Source of the DNA: Neoroseomonas eburnea
GTDB taxonomy: Bacteria; Pseudomonadota; Alphaproteobacteria; Acetobacterales; Acetobacteraceae
DNA length: 64,000 nucleotides
NCBI RefSeq assembly: GCF_018129005.1
Contig: NZ_JAAEDL010000004.1
Span: 124,001 to 188,000 of the forward strand
Reading direction: 5' to 3'
Shown here: positions 26,764-35,239 of the stretch, piece after piece
How the letters are laid out: each line of letters opens with the position of its first letter
Position numbering within the stretch: the first letter of the stretch is position 1
Position numbers and translations under genes: made by a program
Notes under the pieces: model-generated
The model's database searches: none
What the model saw: the letters and a program-made list of their open reading frames with translations, nothing else
Told to the model about the DNA's origin: nothing

Positions 26764-27469
26764 CGCGCGTCCTTTTCCGCCACCAGGCGCCGAGGAGGGA
26801 GAGCGCCGCCAGCCCCAGCAGCGGCAGCAGGATGGGAGGCGACAGGATCACCCCGAGATCGGGCCGCCGCCCCGCCGCCAGGACCTCGCCCAGCCCCGCG
26901 CCGATTCCCGCGAAGACCGCCGTGGCCGGGATGATGCCGATGGCGGTGGCCGCCGCATAGGCGCCGAAGGGCATGCCGACCAGCGCGGGGGCGAGGTTGA
27001 CGAGCCAGAAGGGCACCACCGGGATCAGGCGGAGGGTCAGCAGGTAGAAGAAGCCGTCCCGTTCGAGCCCCGGCCGGATCCGGCCGACCAGCCTTGCCGC
27101 CCGCCCCGCCACCAGGGGCGCGAGCGCCGAGCGCGCGGCGAGGAACAGGGCGCAGGCGCCCAGCGTGGCGCCGACCACCGTGAGCGCCGCGCCGAGCCAG
27201 GTTCCGAACAGCAGCCCGCCCGCCAGTGTCATCACCACCCCGCCGGGCAGGGAGAGCGCCACCACCAGCACATAGGCGAGCACATAGGCCGCCGCCGCCG
27301 TCGCCGGCCGCGCCGCGACCCAGGCGGCGAGGGTGGCATGATGTTGGGCCAGGGCCTCGAAGGACAGCAGCCGCGTGGCCCCGGACGCCCAGGCGGCCGC
27401 CAGCAGCACCGCCAGCAGGAGCAGCGGCCAGAGGCGGCGGAGGGCGGAAGGGCGGGCGGGGCGATCCAT
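26756..27469 (-). CDS. TVP38/TMEM64 (VTT domain) family membrane protein
   Basis: The 237-residue protein has about six membrane segments and the VTT/DedA-like core: [55 protein letters not shown] and a following [17 protein letters not shown]. The F/LxxR-IP-xxPF motif is the signature of this family, whose members are scramblase-like or ion-coupled carriers of unclear substrate. ATG 27469 is the first start before the first membrane helix. It is coupled by overlap to the MerA-like flavoprotein and divergent from rpmH. Confidence 0.9.
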   Translation of the reverse strand: MDRPARPSALRRLWPLLLLAVLLAAAWASGATRLLSFEALAQHHATLAAWVAARPATAAAAYVLAYVLVVALSLPGGVVMTLAGGLLFGTWLGAALTVVGATLGACALFLAARSALAPLVAGRAARLVGRIRPGLERDGFFYLLTLRLIPVVPFWLVNLAPALVGMPFGAYAAATAIGIIPATAVFAGIGAGLGEVLAAGRRPDLGVILSPPILLPLLGLAALSLLGAWWRKRTRDA

Positions 27470-27529
27470 CTTCGCTGCGGAATTCGGTGCGCGGCCGCTC
27501 CCGGTTACACTGTGTCGCGCCGCGCGCGG

Positions 27530-27559
27530 TTGACGCGTGGCGATCCCCCTCCCTATACC
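27530..27559 (+). promoter_or_regulatory. Candidate sigma-70 promoter for rpmH-rnpA-yidD-yidC
   Basis: TTGACG at 27530-27535 (five of six matches to the -35 consensus) and TATACC at 27554-27559 are separated by 18 bases, leaving a leader of about 90 bases before rpmH. Position and quality agree with the strong promoter expected for a ribosomal protein gene. Confidence 0.55.
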
Positions 27560-27658
27560 TCCGCCCCTTGCCGGGGCGCCGCTGTGAAAGGGGTGCCGCC
27601 GGCGCGTCTTGCTGGCGGCATGGTTCGCGCGCCGGCCCCGAGGTTCAGGAGACCTGTC

Positions 27659-27793
27659 GTGAAGCGTACCTACCAGCCCTCCAAGCTCGTCCGGAAGCGC
27701 CGGCACGGGTTCCGCTCCCGCATGGAGACGGTGGGCGGCCGCAAGGTGATCGCCAACCGCCGCGCCAAGGGCCGCAAGCGCCTTTCGGCCTGA
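27659..27793 (+). CDS. rpmH: 50S ribosomal protein L34
   Basis: The 44-residue protein begins (V/M)[17 protein letters not shown] and ends [11 protein letters not shown], identical in plan to bacterial L34 of the large ribosomal subunit. The start is GTG at 27659, supported by AGGAG at 27647-27651 with seven-base spacing. No upstream ATG fits. It heads the usual rpmH-rnpA-yidD-yidC order. Confidence 0.98.
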   Translation: MKRTYQPSKLVRKRRHGFRSRMETVGGRKVIANRRAKGRKRLSA

Positions 27794-27818
27794 TCCCGTC
27801 CGCCGCGCGGAGCGTCGC

Positions 27819-28193
27819 ATGTCGGGCAGCGCCGACCCGGCCGCGCCCCATGCGGGCGCACCCGCCGGACGGCTGAAGAAGCGCCGGGAATTCCTGCGCG
27901 CCGCCTCGCGCGGCAAGCGGGCCGCGCGCCCGGGCCTCGTGCTGCAGGCGGTGGCGGGAGAGCCCGGGCGGCTGCGCCTGGGCTTCACCGTGACCAAGAA
28001 GGTCGGCAACGCCGTGGTGCGCAACCGCGCCCGGCGGCGGCTGAAGGAAGCCGCGCGCCTGACCATGCCCGGCCTCGGCGCCGAGGGTTGGGATCTGGTG
28101 CTGATCGGGCGCGACGCCACCGGCACGCGCCCCTTCGCCCAGCTCATCGAGGACCTGCGCGGCGCGCTGCGCCAGGCCGGGGTGGTGCGATGA
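27819..28193 (+). CDS. rnpA: Ribonuclease P protein component
   Basis: The 124-residue basic protein binds the RNase P RNA and helps cut 5' leaders from tRNA precursors. The core reads [22 protein letters not shown], with the interruption [24 protein letters not shown], then the RNR motif [17 protein letters not shown]. It lies 25 nt after rpmH and its TGA overlaps the yidD ATG. Confidence 0.97.
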   Translation: MSGSADPAAPHAGAPAGRLKKRREFLRAASRGKRAARPGLVLQAVAGEPGRLRLGFTVTKKVGNAVVRNRARRRLKEAARLTMPGLGAEGWDLVLIGRDATGTRPFAQLIEDLRGALRQAGVVR

Positions 28194-28507
28194 CGCGCGC
28201 GATGACGCGCGCGGACGGAGTGCCTGCGGCCGAACCGCATGCGGTGATGGCGGCCGCCAGGGCGCCGGCGACGGCCGCCGCCACCGCGCTCAAGGGCTGC
28301 GTCCACGCCTATCGCTACACGCTGCGCGGCATCATCGGCAGCCATTGCCGTTTCTACCCCTCCTGCAGCGACTACGCGCTGGAGGCGCTGTCCGTGCACG
28401 GCGCGGCGCGCGGCACGCTGATGACCGCGAAGCGCATCCTGCGCTGCAACCCCTGGAACCCGGGCGGCTACGACCCGGTGCCCGGCCCCATCCCGCCGAA
28501 AGGCTGA
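28190..28507 (+). CDS. yidD: Membrane protein insertion efficiency factor YidD
   Basis: The 105-residue protein has the YidD core: [32 protein letters not shown] and [17 protein letters not shown]. The family has an amphipathic N-terminal helix and assists YidC-dependent insertion at the inner membrane. The start ATG overlaps the rnpA stop (ATGA); ATG 28202 is an alternative. The N-terminal 30 or so residues are Ala-rich and longer than in many homologues. Confidence 0.96.
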   Translation: MTRAMTRADGVPAAEPHAVMAAARAPATAAATALKGCVHAYRYTLRGIIGSHCRFYPSCSDYALEALSVHGAARGTLMTAKRILRCNPWNPGGYDPVPGPIPPKG

Positions 28508-28518
28508 GATACTTCCCG

Positions 28519-30312
28519 ATGGACCAGAAGCGCCTCTTCGCCGCGATCGCGCTCTCGATCGGCATCCTGCTGATCTTCGACGTGTGGAATCGCACGAACC
28601 GCCCACCCGCGCCGCCGCCGGCGCAGGTGACCCAGTCCGCCCCGGCGGTGCCGGCACCCGTGCCGGCCGCCGGTGCGCCGGGGGTCGGCGTCGCGGCCCC
28701 GGCGACCGGGAGCGAGGCCGCACCCGCCGCCGCCCGCGCGCCCGCCGCGCGGCTCGAAATCCGCACCCCGCGCGTCGCCGGCAGCCTGAACCTGCGCGGC
28801 GCACGGCTCGACGACCTGGTCTTCACCACCTACCGGGAGACGCTGGCCCCCGATTCCCCCCAGGTGCGCCTGTTCGCCGCCCGCGACAGCCAGCAGCCCT
28901 ATTTCGCCCAGTGGGGCTGGACGGCCGGGGACGGCCGCACCCGCGTGCCGGACAACGACACGGACTGGACAGCGACGGGCGGGCCGCTCGCGCCCGGCCA
29001 GCCCGTCACGCTGTCCTGGGACAACGGCCAGGGCCAGGTGTTCGAGATCGCCCTGTCGATCGACGAGCAGTACATGGTCTCGGCCCAGCAGCGCGTGCGG
29101 AACACCGGCAGCGAGCCGGCCTCCGTGCTGCCCTGGGTGCGCGTGCGCCGCGAGCACACGCCGACTGTCGCCGGCTTCTACATCCTGCATGAGGGCTTCA
29201 CCGGCGTGCTCGGCGGGCGCCTGCGCGAGGTGACCTACAGCGACGCGAAGTCCGAGGCCGCGCGCCGGTCCGGCACCGCGCTCGAACAGGAAACCACCGG
29301 CGGCTGGGCCGGCTTCACCGACAAGTACTGGCTCGCCGCGGTCATGCCGACCGCGCCCGACCAGACGCTGCGTGCCTCCTACCGCCACGTGAACGAAGGC
29401 GGCGGCGCGGCAGGCGACCGCTGGCAGGTGGACATGGCGCCGCCGGCGCCACTGACGATCGCACCAGGCGCGACGGGCGAACTCGCCACCCGCCTGTTCG
29501 CCGGCGCGAAGGAGGTGCACCTCCTCGACGGCTACATGGACCGGCTGAACATCACCGACTTCGACAAGGCGATCGACTTCGGCTGGTTCTACTTCCTGGT
29601 GAAGCCGTTCTTCCTGGCGCTCGACTGGATCTTCCGGATGACCGGGAATTTCGGCGTCGCCATCCTGATCTTCACGGTGCTGATCAAGGCGGCCTTCTTC
29701 CCGCTGGCCAACAAGGCCTACCATTCGATGGCGCGGATGAAGGTGCTCGCGCCGAAGATGACGGAGATCAAGGAACGCTACAAGGACGACCCGCAGAAGG
29801 CGCAGGCCGAGATGATGGCGCTGTACCGGAGCGAGAAGGTCAACCCGGCCTCCGGCTGCCTGCCCATCCTGATCCAGATCCCGGTCTTCTTCGCCCTCTA
29901 CAAGGCGCTGTTCGTCACCATCGAGATGCGGCACCAGCCCTTCTTCGGCTGGATCCACGACCTCTCGGCGCCGGACCCGACGAACCTGTTCAACCTGTTC
30001 GGCCTGCTGCCCTTCGACCCGGCGCAGTGGTCCACCTTCCTGCACATGCCGGCATGGGCGCTGATCATGGGCGTGACCATGTTCGTGCAGCAGAAGCTGA
30101 ACCCGCCGCCGCCCGACCCCATCCAGGCCAAGATCTTCGCCTGGATGCCCATCATCTTCACCTTCATGCTGGCATCCTTCCCGGCCGGGCTGATCATCTA
30201 CTGGGCCTGGAACAACACGCTGTCGGTGGCGCAGCAATACTACATCATGCGGCACGACCGGCGGGCGGCACGGGCGGCCAAGGTGAACGGCGCGGTGAGC
30301 AAGGCGAAGTGA
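28519..30312 (+). CDS. yidC: Membrane protein insertase YidC
   Basis: The 597-residue inner-membrane insertase has an N-terminal membrane anchor (FAAIALSIGILLIFDVW), a proline-rich linker and a large periplasmic P1 domain. The conserved core begins near residue 355 and has FGVAILIFTVLIKAAFFPL, ARMKVLAPKMTEIKERYKD, SEKVNPASGCLPILIQIPVF and FTFMLASFPAGLIIYW. The hydrophilic-groove Arg of E. coli YidC is Lys here, common in alphaproteobacteria. It folds and inserts membrane proteins alone or with SecYEG. A hairpin at 30325-30346 follows. Confidence 0.97.
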   Translation: MDQKRLFAAIALSIGILLIFDVWNRTNRPPAPPPAQVTQSAPAVPAPVPAAGAPGVGVAAPATGSEAAPAAARAPAARLEIRTPRVAGSLNLRGARLDDLVFTTYRETLAPDSPQVRLFAARDSQQPYFAQWGWTAGDGRTRVPDNDTDWTATGGPLAPGQPVTLSWDNGQGQVFEIALSIDEQYMVSAQQRVRNTGSEPASVLPWVRVRREHTPTVAGFYILHEGFTGVLGGRLREVTYSDAKSEAARRSGTALEQETTGGWAGFTDKYWLAAVMPTAPDQTLRASYRHVNEGGGAAGDRWQVDMAPPAPLTIAPGATGELATRLFAGAKEVHLLDGYMDRLNITDFDKAIDFGWFYFLVKPFFLALDWIFRMTGNFGVAILIFTVLIKAAFFPLANKAYHSMARMKVLAPKMTEIKERYKDDPQKAQAEMMALYRSEKVNPASGCLPILIQIPVFFALYKALFVTIEMRHQPFFGWIHDLSAPDPTNLFNLFGLLPFDPAQWSTFLHMPAWALIMGVTMFVQQKLNPPPPDPIQAKIFAWMPIIFTFMLASFPAGLIIYWAWNNTLSVAQQYYIMRHDRRAARAAKVNGAVSKAK

Positions 30313-30324
30313 CAGGCAGCAGGG

Positions 30325-30346
30325 CGGGGGAGGGGAACCTCCCCCG
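30325..30346 (+). terminator. Hairpin after yidC, candidate terminator
   Basis: CGGGGGAGG and CCTCCCCCG form a 9-bp perfect stem with loop GGAA, followed closely by CCCTCCCTTTTCTG. It is nearly identical to the hairpin at 6198-6223, so it belongs to a dispersed repeat family that may be used as terminators. Confidence 0.5.
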
Positions 30347-30424
30347 GACCCCCTCCCTTTTCTGTCCGTTGCCGGCACGCGCCCGGCGCGGCGGGCCGGC
30401 CCGCGCGGCCGATGGTGGAAGATC

Positions 30425-31081
30425 ATGACCGGACTGGCCGAAGCCCGCGATGACGCGGAACGCGCGGCGCTGATCGAGGCCGGAAGGCTGCTCTTCGCCC
30501 GGCCCTGCATCTTCTTCTACGCGGCGCAGAAATCCGATCAGCTGCCACCGCCAGGCCTGCCGGAGATCGCTTTCTGCGGGCGGTCCAACGTGGGCAAGTC
30601 TTCGCTGATCAACGCGCTGACGGGGCACAAGACGCTCGCGCGCGTGTCCCAGACGCCGGGGCGCACGCGACAACTCAACTTCTTCAACCTCGCCGAACGC
30701 CTCGTGCTCGTGGACCTGCCCGGCTACGGCTACGCCAAGGCGTCGAAGGACATGCAGCGCGACTGGCAGGGCGTCATGTTCGACTACCTGCGCGGCCGGC
30801 CGAACCTGATGCGCGTGATCCTGCTGCTGGATGCGCGGATCGAGACCAAATCCGCCGACCGCGCCGCGATGGACCTGCTGAACACCGCCGCCGTCGCCTT
30901 CCAGATCGTGCTGACCAAGGCGGATGATGTCGGGCCGCAGAAGCTCGCGGCACGGCTGAAGGAAGCCGAGGGCCTGGCCCGCAGCCACACCGCGGCGCAC
31001 CCGCTGGTGCTGGTGACGAGCAGCGAGACCGGGCAGGGCATCCCGGAACTGCGCGCGGAGATCGCTTCGCTGGCTGCGTGA
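30425..31081 (+). CDS. yihA: Ribosome biogenesis GTP-binding protein YihA/YsxC (EngB)
   Basis: The 218-residue TRAFAC-class GTPase works in large-subunit assembly. It contains the P-loop GRSNVGKS (52-59), the G2 region SQTPGRTRQLNFF, G3 VDLPGYGYAK, G4 TKADD and a G5-like TSSETGQGI. Gene order after yidC is the usual alphaproteobacterial arrangement. In related genomes argB follows directly, as I recall; here a flavin monooxygenase on the other strand lies between. Confidence 0.97.
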   Translation: MTGLAEARDDAERAALIEAGRLLFARPCIFFYAAQKSDQLPPPGLPEIAFCGRSNVGKSSLINALTGHKTLARVSQTPGRTRQLNFFNLAERLVLVDLPGYGYAKASKDMQRDWQGVMFDYLRGRPNLMRVILLLDARIETKSADRAAMDLLNTAAVAFQIVLTKADDVGPQKLAARLKEAEGLARSHTAAHPLVLVTSSETGQGIPELRAEIASLAA

Positions 31082-31396
31082 GGCGCGCGGAGGGCGCTGC
31101 CCTTCCCGGAGCCCCCGATCGATTCCTGGTGTCCAGGGAGCACGATTGGAAACGCGACTCGCGGCGCGTTTCCGGGTGCGGGCCGGCGCCGGACTTTCCA
31201 AGCGGTCTCATACCGCCGAGCCTTGCCGATGACCTCATCGGCGAGGTTCAGCGGTATGGCGCGTGGGGCTGACGGGGCGGCCGCGCGCGAAGCCAGGACT
31301 CTGATACCGAGTCTGCCGAAAGGCTGGCCGGTATCGGAGGCCTTCTGGCCTCTGGTGGGGTGAGGTGCGGAGTGGGGCAAGGCCCCCTTCCGCCAT
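31082..31396. repeat. Intergenic palindromic repeats of the GATACCG type
   Basis: The gap carries no coding signal. CATACCGC at 31209-31216 pairs with GCGGTATG at 31251-31258, and inside it GCCGATGA (31225-31232) pairs with TCATCGGC (31235-31242). A second stem follows, GATACCG at 31303-31309 with CGGTATC at 31329-31335. The first structure recurs in inverted orientation at about 63157-63208. Confidence 0.7.
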
Positions 31397-32686
31397 TCAC
31401 GCCCGCGCCAGGTTCTCGCGCAGCGTCGCCCCCGCATATTCCTTCCGGAACAGCCCCCGCCGCTGCAGTTCCGGCACCACCAGCCGGCAGAATTCCTCGA
31501 ACATCCGCGGGAACACCGTGGGCCAGATGATGAATCCGTCGCAGGCACCGCTGGTGAAATAGTCCTCGAGCTGATCCGCGACGGTCCGCGCCGTCCCCAC
31601 CAGCAGCCCGCGCGGCTTCTGCGCAGCTTCGGCGAAGCTGATGCCTTCCTGCCGCATGAGCTGCATGACGCGGTCGGTCGATCCGCTGATGCCCTGGTGG
31701 CCCTGCGCCGCGGCCAGGGTCTCGGCGGTGCGGTGCTTCGACAGGTCCGCGCCGAGCAGCGCCGAGTGCACCATGAGCTGCGCCTCGGGATCGAGCAGGG
31801 ATTGGAGATAGGCGTATTTCTCCTGCGCGATCGCGTCGGTCTCCCCGAGGACCACGGCGAAGCTCGGCATGATCTTGCAGGCGTCCGGGGGGCGGCCGAA
31901 CTTCGCCATGCGTGCCTTGAGGTCGTCGTATATGGCGATGGCGTCCGCCTTGCCGTGGGGCGTGCAGAAGACCAGCTCGGCCCAGCGCGCGGCGAAGTCG
32001 CGCCCGCGGTCGGAGGACCCGGCCTGCATCAGGACCGGCCGCACCTGCGGCGTGCGCGGGATGCTGAGCGGCCCGCGCGTCTTCACCCATCTTCCCTCGA
32101 AATCCGTGTGGCGGACCTTGGACGGGTCGATGAAGACGCCCGCCTCGCGGTCCATCACGAAGGCGTCCTCCTGCCAGGATTCCCACAGGGCGATGCAGGC
32201 TTCCACCACCTCGTCGGCGCGGTCGTAGCGCTCGTCCTTGGCCGGGATGCCGTCCATCCCGAAGTTCCTCGCCTCGAGGTCGGTGGCGGAGGTCACGATG
32301 TTCCACGCCATCCGCCCGCCGGTCAGCAGGTCGAGCGACGCGAGCGTCCGCGCGAGGTGGTATGGATGCAGGAAGGTGGTGGACAGCGTCGCGCCGAGGC
32401 CGAGGTGCTTCGTCACCCGCGCCATCAGCGGCAGCACCACCAGCGGATCGAGGTAGGAGATCTGCCCGCCGAGCCGGAGATTGGCGCCGAAGCCCCCGCC
32501 ATGGATGTCGGCCAGGCCGAAGAGGTCGGCAAAGAAACAGGCGTCGAAGCGTGCCTCCTCGAGCACGCGCGCGATGTGTTCGTAGCGTTCCGGCGCGAAG
32601 ATGTCGTGCAGCGCCGCCTCTGGGTGGCGCCAGGCGCCGGGGTGGTTCGCGGTGGGCCCGGTCTTGAGATAGGCGACCAGGTGCAT
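31397..32686 (-). CDS. NtaA/SnaA/DszA-family FMN-dependent monooxygenase
   Basis: The 429-residue luciferase-like protein belongs to the NtaA/SnaA/DszA/SoxA group. It has MHLVAYLKTGPTANHPGAW, FDACFFADLFGL, the family hallmark GGRMAWNIVTSA, ARNFGMDGI, RYDRADEVVEAC and the end motif LFRKEYAGATLRENLARA. Such enzymes oxidise sulfonates, nitrilotriacetate, pristinamycin or sulfones with reduced FMN supplied by a separate reductase. TTG at 32701 gives the extension MSQRR and would match typical family starts, so it is an alternative. It is transcribed against the yihA/argB direction and looks like an insertion in that cluster. Confidence 0.9.
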   Translation of the reverse strand: MHLVAYLKTGPTANHPGAWRHPEAALHDIFAPERYEHIARVLEEARFDACFFADLFGLADIHGGGFGANLRLGGQISYLDPLVVLPLMARVTKHLGLGATLSTTFLHPYHLARTLASLDLLTGGRMAWNIVTSATDLEARNFGMDGIPAKDERYDRADEVVEACIALWESWQEDAFVMDREAGVFIDPSKVRHTDFEGRWVKTRGPLSIPRTPQVRPVLMQAGSSDRGRDFAARWAELVFCTPHGKADAIAIYDDLKARMAKFGRPPDACKIMPSFAVVLGETDAIAQEKYAYLQSLLDPEAQLMVHSALLGADLSKHRTAETLAAAQGHQGISGSTDRVMQLMRQEGISFAEAAQKPRGLLVGTARTVADQLEDYFTSGACDGFIIWPTVFPRMFEEFCRLVVPELQRRGLFRKEYAGATLRENLARA

Positions 32687-33030
32687 CCTGCGCTGGCTCA
32701 AGGGGTCATGCTCCGGCTGGGTGCGGGCGCGGCGGGGCGGGCCATGGGACCTCCGGGTCTCAAGGGGCCGTGAGGCATCGTCTGGCGCGTTGCCCGGACT
32801 ATGCGAGTCGCGCCGTGGTGCGGCAAGGCACCGCGGCCGCATCGAATTGTCATGCAGCCGGGCGATTTCCAGCCGGCGCGATCTGCTCTAGAGGGTTTTC
32901 CGCCCGAAGGTGACCGTGGGCGGTGCCCGCGGCGAACCGCCTGCCTGGGCGCCGTCGGCCGGGTGCTACAGCCCGACCCGGCCACCGCCCCCGGGCCGCT
33001 TCCGGTCCAGTCCAGATCCACGAGCTGCCC
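32687..33030. other. 344-bp divergent intergenic region upstream of argB
   Basis: I see no coding region or RNA gene here. It must hold promoters for the monooxygenase and argB, but no sequence close to the -35/-10 consensus stands out. CTAGAGGGTTTTCCGCCC near 32889 is the only less GC-rich patch. Confidence 0.5.
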
Positions 33031-33921
33031 ATGAACGAAACGTCCGACACGCCCGACGCCATGCAGATCCTCGCTGGCGCGCTGCCCTTCCTGAAGCGCT
33101 ACGACGACGCCACGGTGGTGGTGAAGTACGGCGGCCATGCGATGGGCGAGGAGGAGACGGCGCTGCGCTTCGGCCGCGACATCGCCCTGCTCGAGCAGGT
33201 CGGCGTGAACCCGGTGGTCGTGCATGGCGGCGGGCCGCAGATCAACGCCATGCTCAAGCGGCTGAACGTGAAGTCCACCTTCGTCCAGGGCCTGCGCGTG
33301 ACGGATGAGGAGATGCTCGACGTGGTCGAGATGGTCCTCGCCGGCCCGGTGAACAAGCAGGTGGCGGAGGCGATCACACGCGCCGGCGTGCTCGCCGTCG
33401 GCATCTCCGGCAAGGATGGCGGGCTGATCCGCGCGCGCAAGCTGAACCGCACCTATCGCGACCCCGACAGCAACATCGAGAAGGTGCTCGACCTCGGCTA
33501 TGTGGGCGAGCCGGCGAGCGTCGATCCCAAGGTGCTGCGCCTGCTGATCGGCGCCGACATAGTCCCCGTGGTGGCCCCGGTCGGCGTCGGCGAGGACGGC
33601 CAGACCTACAACATCAACGCCGACACGGCCGCCGGCGCGATCGCCGGCGCACTTTCGGCCGAACGCCTGCTGATGCTGACCGACGTGCCCGGCGTGCTGG
33701 ACGTCGAGAAGCGCCTGATCCCGGAGATGACGGTCGCCGAGGTGAAGGCGGGCATCGAGGCCGGCTGGATCAACGGCGGCATGATCCCGAAGGTCGAGAC
33801 CTGCATCTACGCCGTCGAGCGTGGCGTGAAGGGCGCGGTCATCCTGGACGGCCGCGTACCGCATGCAGTGCTGCGGGAACTGTTCACCGATGGCGGCGCG
33901 GGCACGCTGATCCGCGCCTGA
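33031..33921 (+). CDS. argB: Acetylglutamate kinase
   Basis: The 296-residue amino-acid kinase phosphorylates N-acetylglutamate in arginine biosynthesis. Motifs are [90 protein letters not shown] and [10 protein letters not shown]. The presence of an N-terminal helix and the [11 protein letters not shown] segment suggests the hexameric arginine-inhibited class. Start ATG 33031 gives the normal length. Confidence 0.97.
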   Translation: MNETSDTPDAMQILAGALPFLKRYDDATVVVKYGGHAMGEEETALRFGRDIALLEQVGVNPVVVHGGGPQINAMLKRLNVKSTFVQGLRVTDEEMLDVVEMVLAGPVNKQVAEAITRAGVLAVGISGKDGGLIRARKLNRTYRDPDSNIEKVLDLGYVGEPASVDPKVLRLLIGADIVPVVAPVGVGEDGQTYNINADTAAGAIAGALSAERLLMLTDVPGVLDVEKRLIPEMTVAEVKAGIEAGWINGGMIPKVETCIYAVERGVKGAVILDGRVPHAVLRELFTDGGAGTLIRA

Positions 33922-34033
33922 CGCCGCGCGAAGCTCTTCGCGCCTTGATGGCGCGCGGGGCTCTTCGGGCCTGACAGCGCGCGCGGGATCCTGCGCGCGC
34001 GACCGGCGCCGGCGGAAGACCGCTCCGCCGGCC
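33922..34033. other. Short GC-rich repeats between convergent genes
   Basis: CGCGCGAAGCTCTTCGCGCC at 33925 forms a stem, and similar GCGCGCGGGGCTCTTCGGGCC and GCGCGCGGGATCCTGCGCGC follow. Three successive stem-loops lie between argB and the oppositely oriented DUF2336 gene and could act as terminators. Confidence 0.4.
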
Positions 34034-35239
34034 TCAGCGCGCGGCGGCGCGCGCCAGCGCGTCCACCCGCCACTGCAACTCCCCGTCGCCCACCAGCACG
34101 GGCGCGACGGATGTCGAACCCGGGATGCCCGGCGCCAGAAGGCCGACCACGGCATCCGCGGTCGCGGATCCGAGCCCGGCCTGCCGGCACATCCCGGCGA
34201 TCGACTTGGCGCAGCGCGTCGCCACCGCATGGTCCACCGCGCTGCGCGGCATGCGGCTCAGGCCGGCGAGGCCGGTGGTGACGAAGGCGATTTCTCCGCT
34301 GCGGGCAGCGCGCAGCATGACCGCGTCGGTCAGTGCGCCGGCGCCCTGCAGGATGGTGGCGCGGGTGGCGGCATCCTGTGCCGTCTCGCCCGGCCGGGCG
34401 GTGCCGGCGAGCCTGGTCGCGACGGCGGCCCGCAGCTGGGCGGCGGCCGCGGGCGGCAGGTCGCTGCGCTCGGCCAGCGGGGCGAGCAGGTGCTCGGCCA
34501 CGAAGCCGGCCAGCGCGACCGCGGCGCGCGGCGGCAGGGCGGGGCGCCGCACCAGCGGTTCCTGCCAGGCGGTGACCTCGGCGGCCTGGACGACCAGCGC
34601 ATCCAGCGTCCCTTCGCGGATCGCCGCGGTGCGGTTGCCGAGCAGCGCGCCGATCGCCAACGCGTCGCCGGTCGCGACCAGGGCATCGGCCACGGTTTCG
34701 CTGATCTCGGGGCGGCGGGCGATGGCGGTCAGGGTGGCCGTGGTCGGCGGCGCCGCGACGAGGCCGAGCAGATCCTCCTCGGTCAGCAGGGGCGACAGGC
34801 GCAGCACCGGCCCGCACACGCGGATGTCTCCATCCGCGGCGAGGGTCAGCACCAGCTCGCGCGGCGCGGCCGGCAATTCCTGCACCGCCTCGGCGATGGT
34901 GGCGCGAATCTCCGCGGCGGCGTCGGCAGCGAGCTGCGCCAGCGCCGTCCAGGCCATGTGCGCCAAGCGGTCCTGCTGCGGCGGCGGCAGGCCCGGCGCC
35001 AGCACCGCGAGCCGCCCGGCGAGGGCGGCGCGCACCGCGCATTCCCCATCCCCGGCGAGCACCGCGAAGCTCTGGTGCGGCGTGGCCGGGTTCGCCGCGA
35101 CCGCGCGGCGCACCTCCGGATCCGCGTCGCCCATGAGGTAGTAGAGCGCTTCGGGCGGCGCGGTCGCGTCGATGGCCAACGCCAGCCGCGCTTCGGCCGG
35201 CCCGTCGTCGAGGATGCGGGCGGCGTCGCTCAGTTCCAT
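34034..35239 (-). CDS. DUF2336 domain-containing protein
   Basis: The 401-residue, Ala- and Leu-rich, all-helical protein has HEAT-like repeats: LYYLMGDADPEVRRAVAANP, then LVLTLAADGDIRVCGPVLRLSP, and similar units to the end. This layout is typical of alphaproteobacterial DUF2336 proteins, whose role is unknown. It overlaps the 3' end of the diguanylate cyclase gene by ten bases and is on the same strand, so it may be a partner or a sensor of that enzyme (inference). Confidence 0.85.
   Translation of the reverse strand: MELSDAARILDDGPAEARLALAIDATAPPEALYYLMGDADPEVRRAVAANPATPHQSFAVLAGDGECAVRAALAGRLAVLAPGLPPPQQDRLAHMAWTALAQLAADAAAEIRATIAEAVQELPAAPRELVLTLAADGDIRVCGPVLRLSPLLTEEDLLGLVAAPPTTATLTAIARRPEISETVADALVATGDALAIGALLGNRTAAIREGTLDALVVQAAEVTAWQEPLVRRPALPPRAAVALAGFVAEHLLAPLAERSDLPPAAAAQLRAAVATRLAGTARPGETAQDAATRATILQGAGALTDAVMLRAARSGEIAFVTTGLAGLSRMPRSAVDHAVATRCAKSIAGMCRQAGLGSATADAVVGLLAPGIPGSTSVAPVLVGDGELQWRVDALARAAAR

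Noticed and set aside
25778..27658. Open frame running into rpmH from far upstream
   Set aside because: Only the last 44 codons encode L34; the rest is antisense to the flavoprotein and VTT genes, and the GTG with AGGAG at 27659 is the true start.
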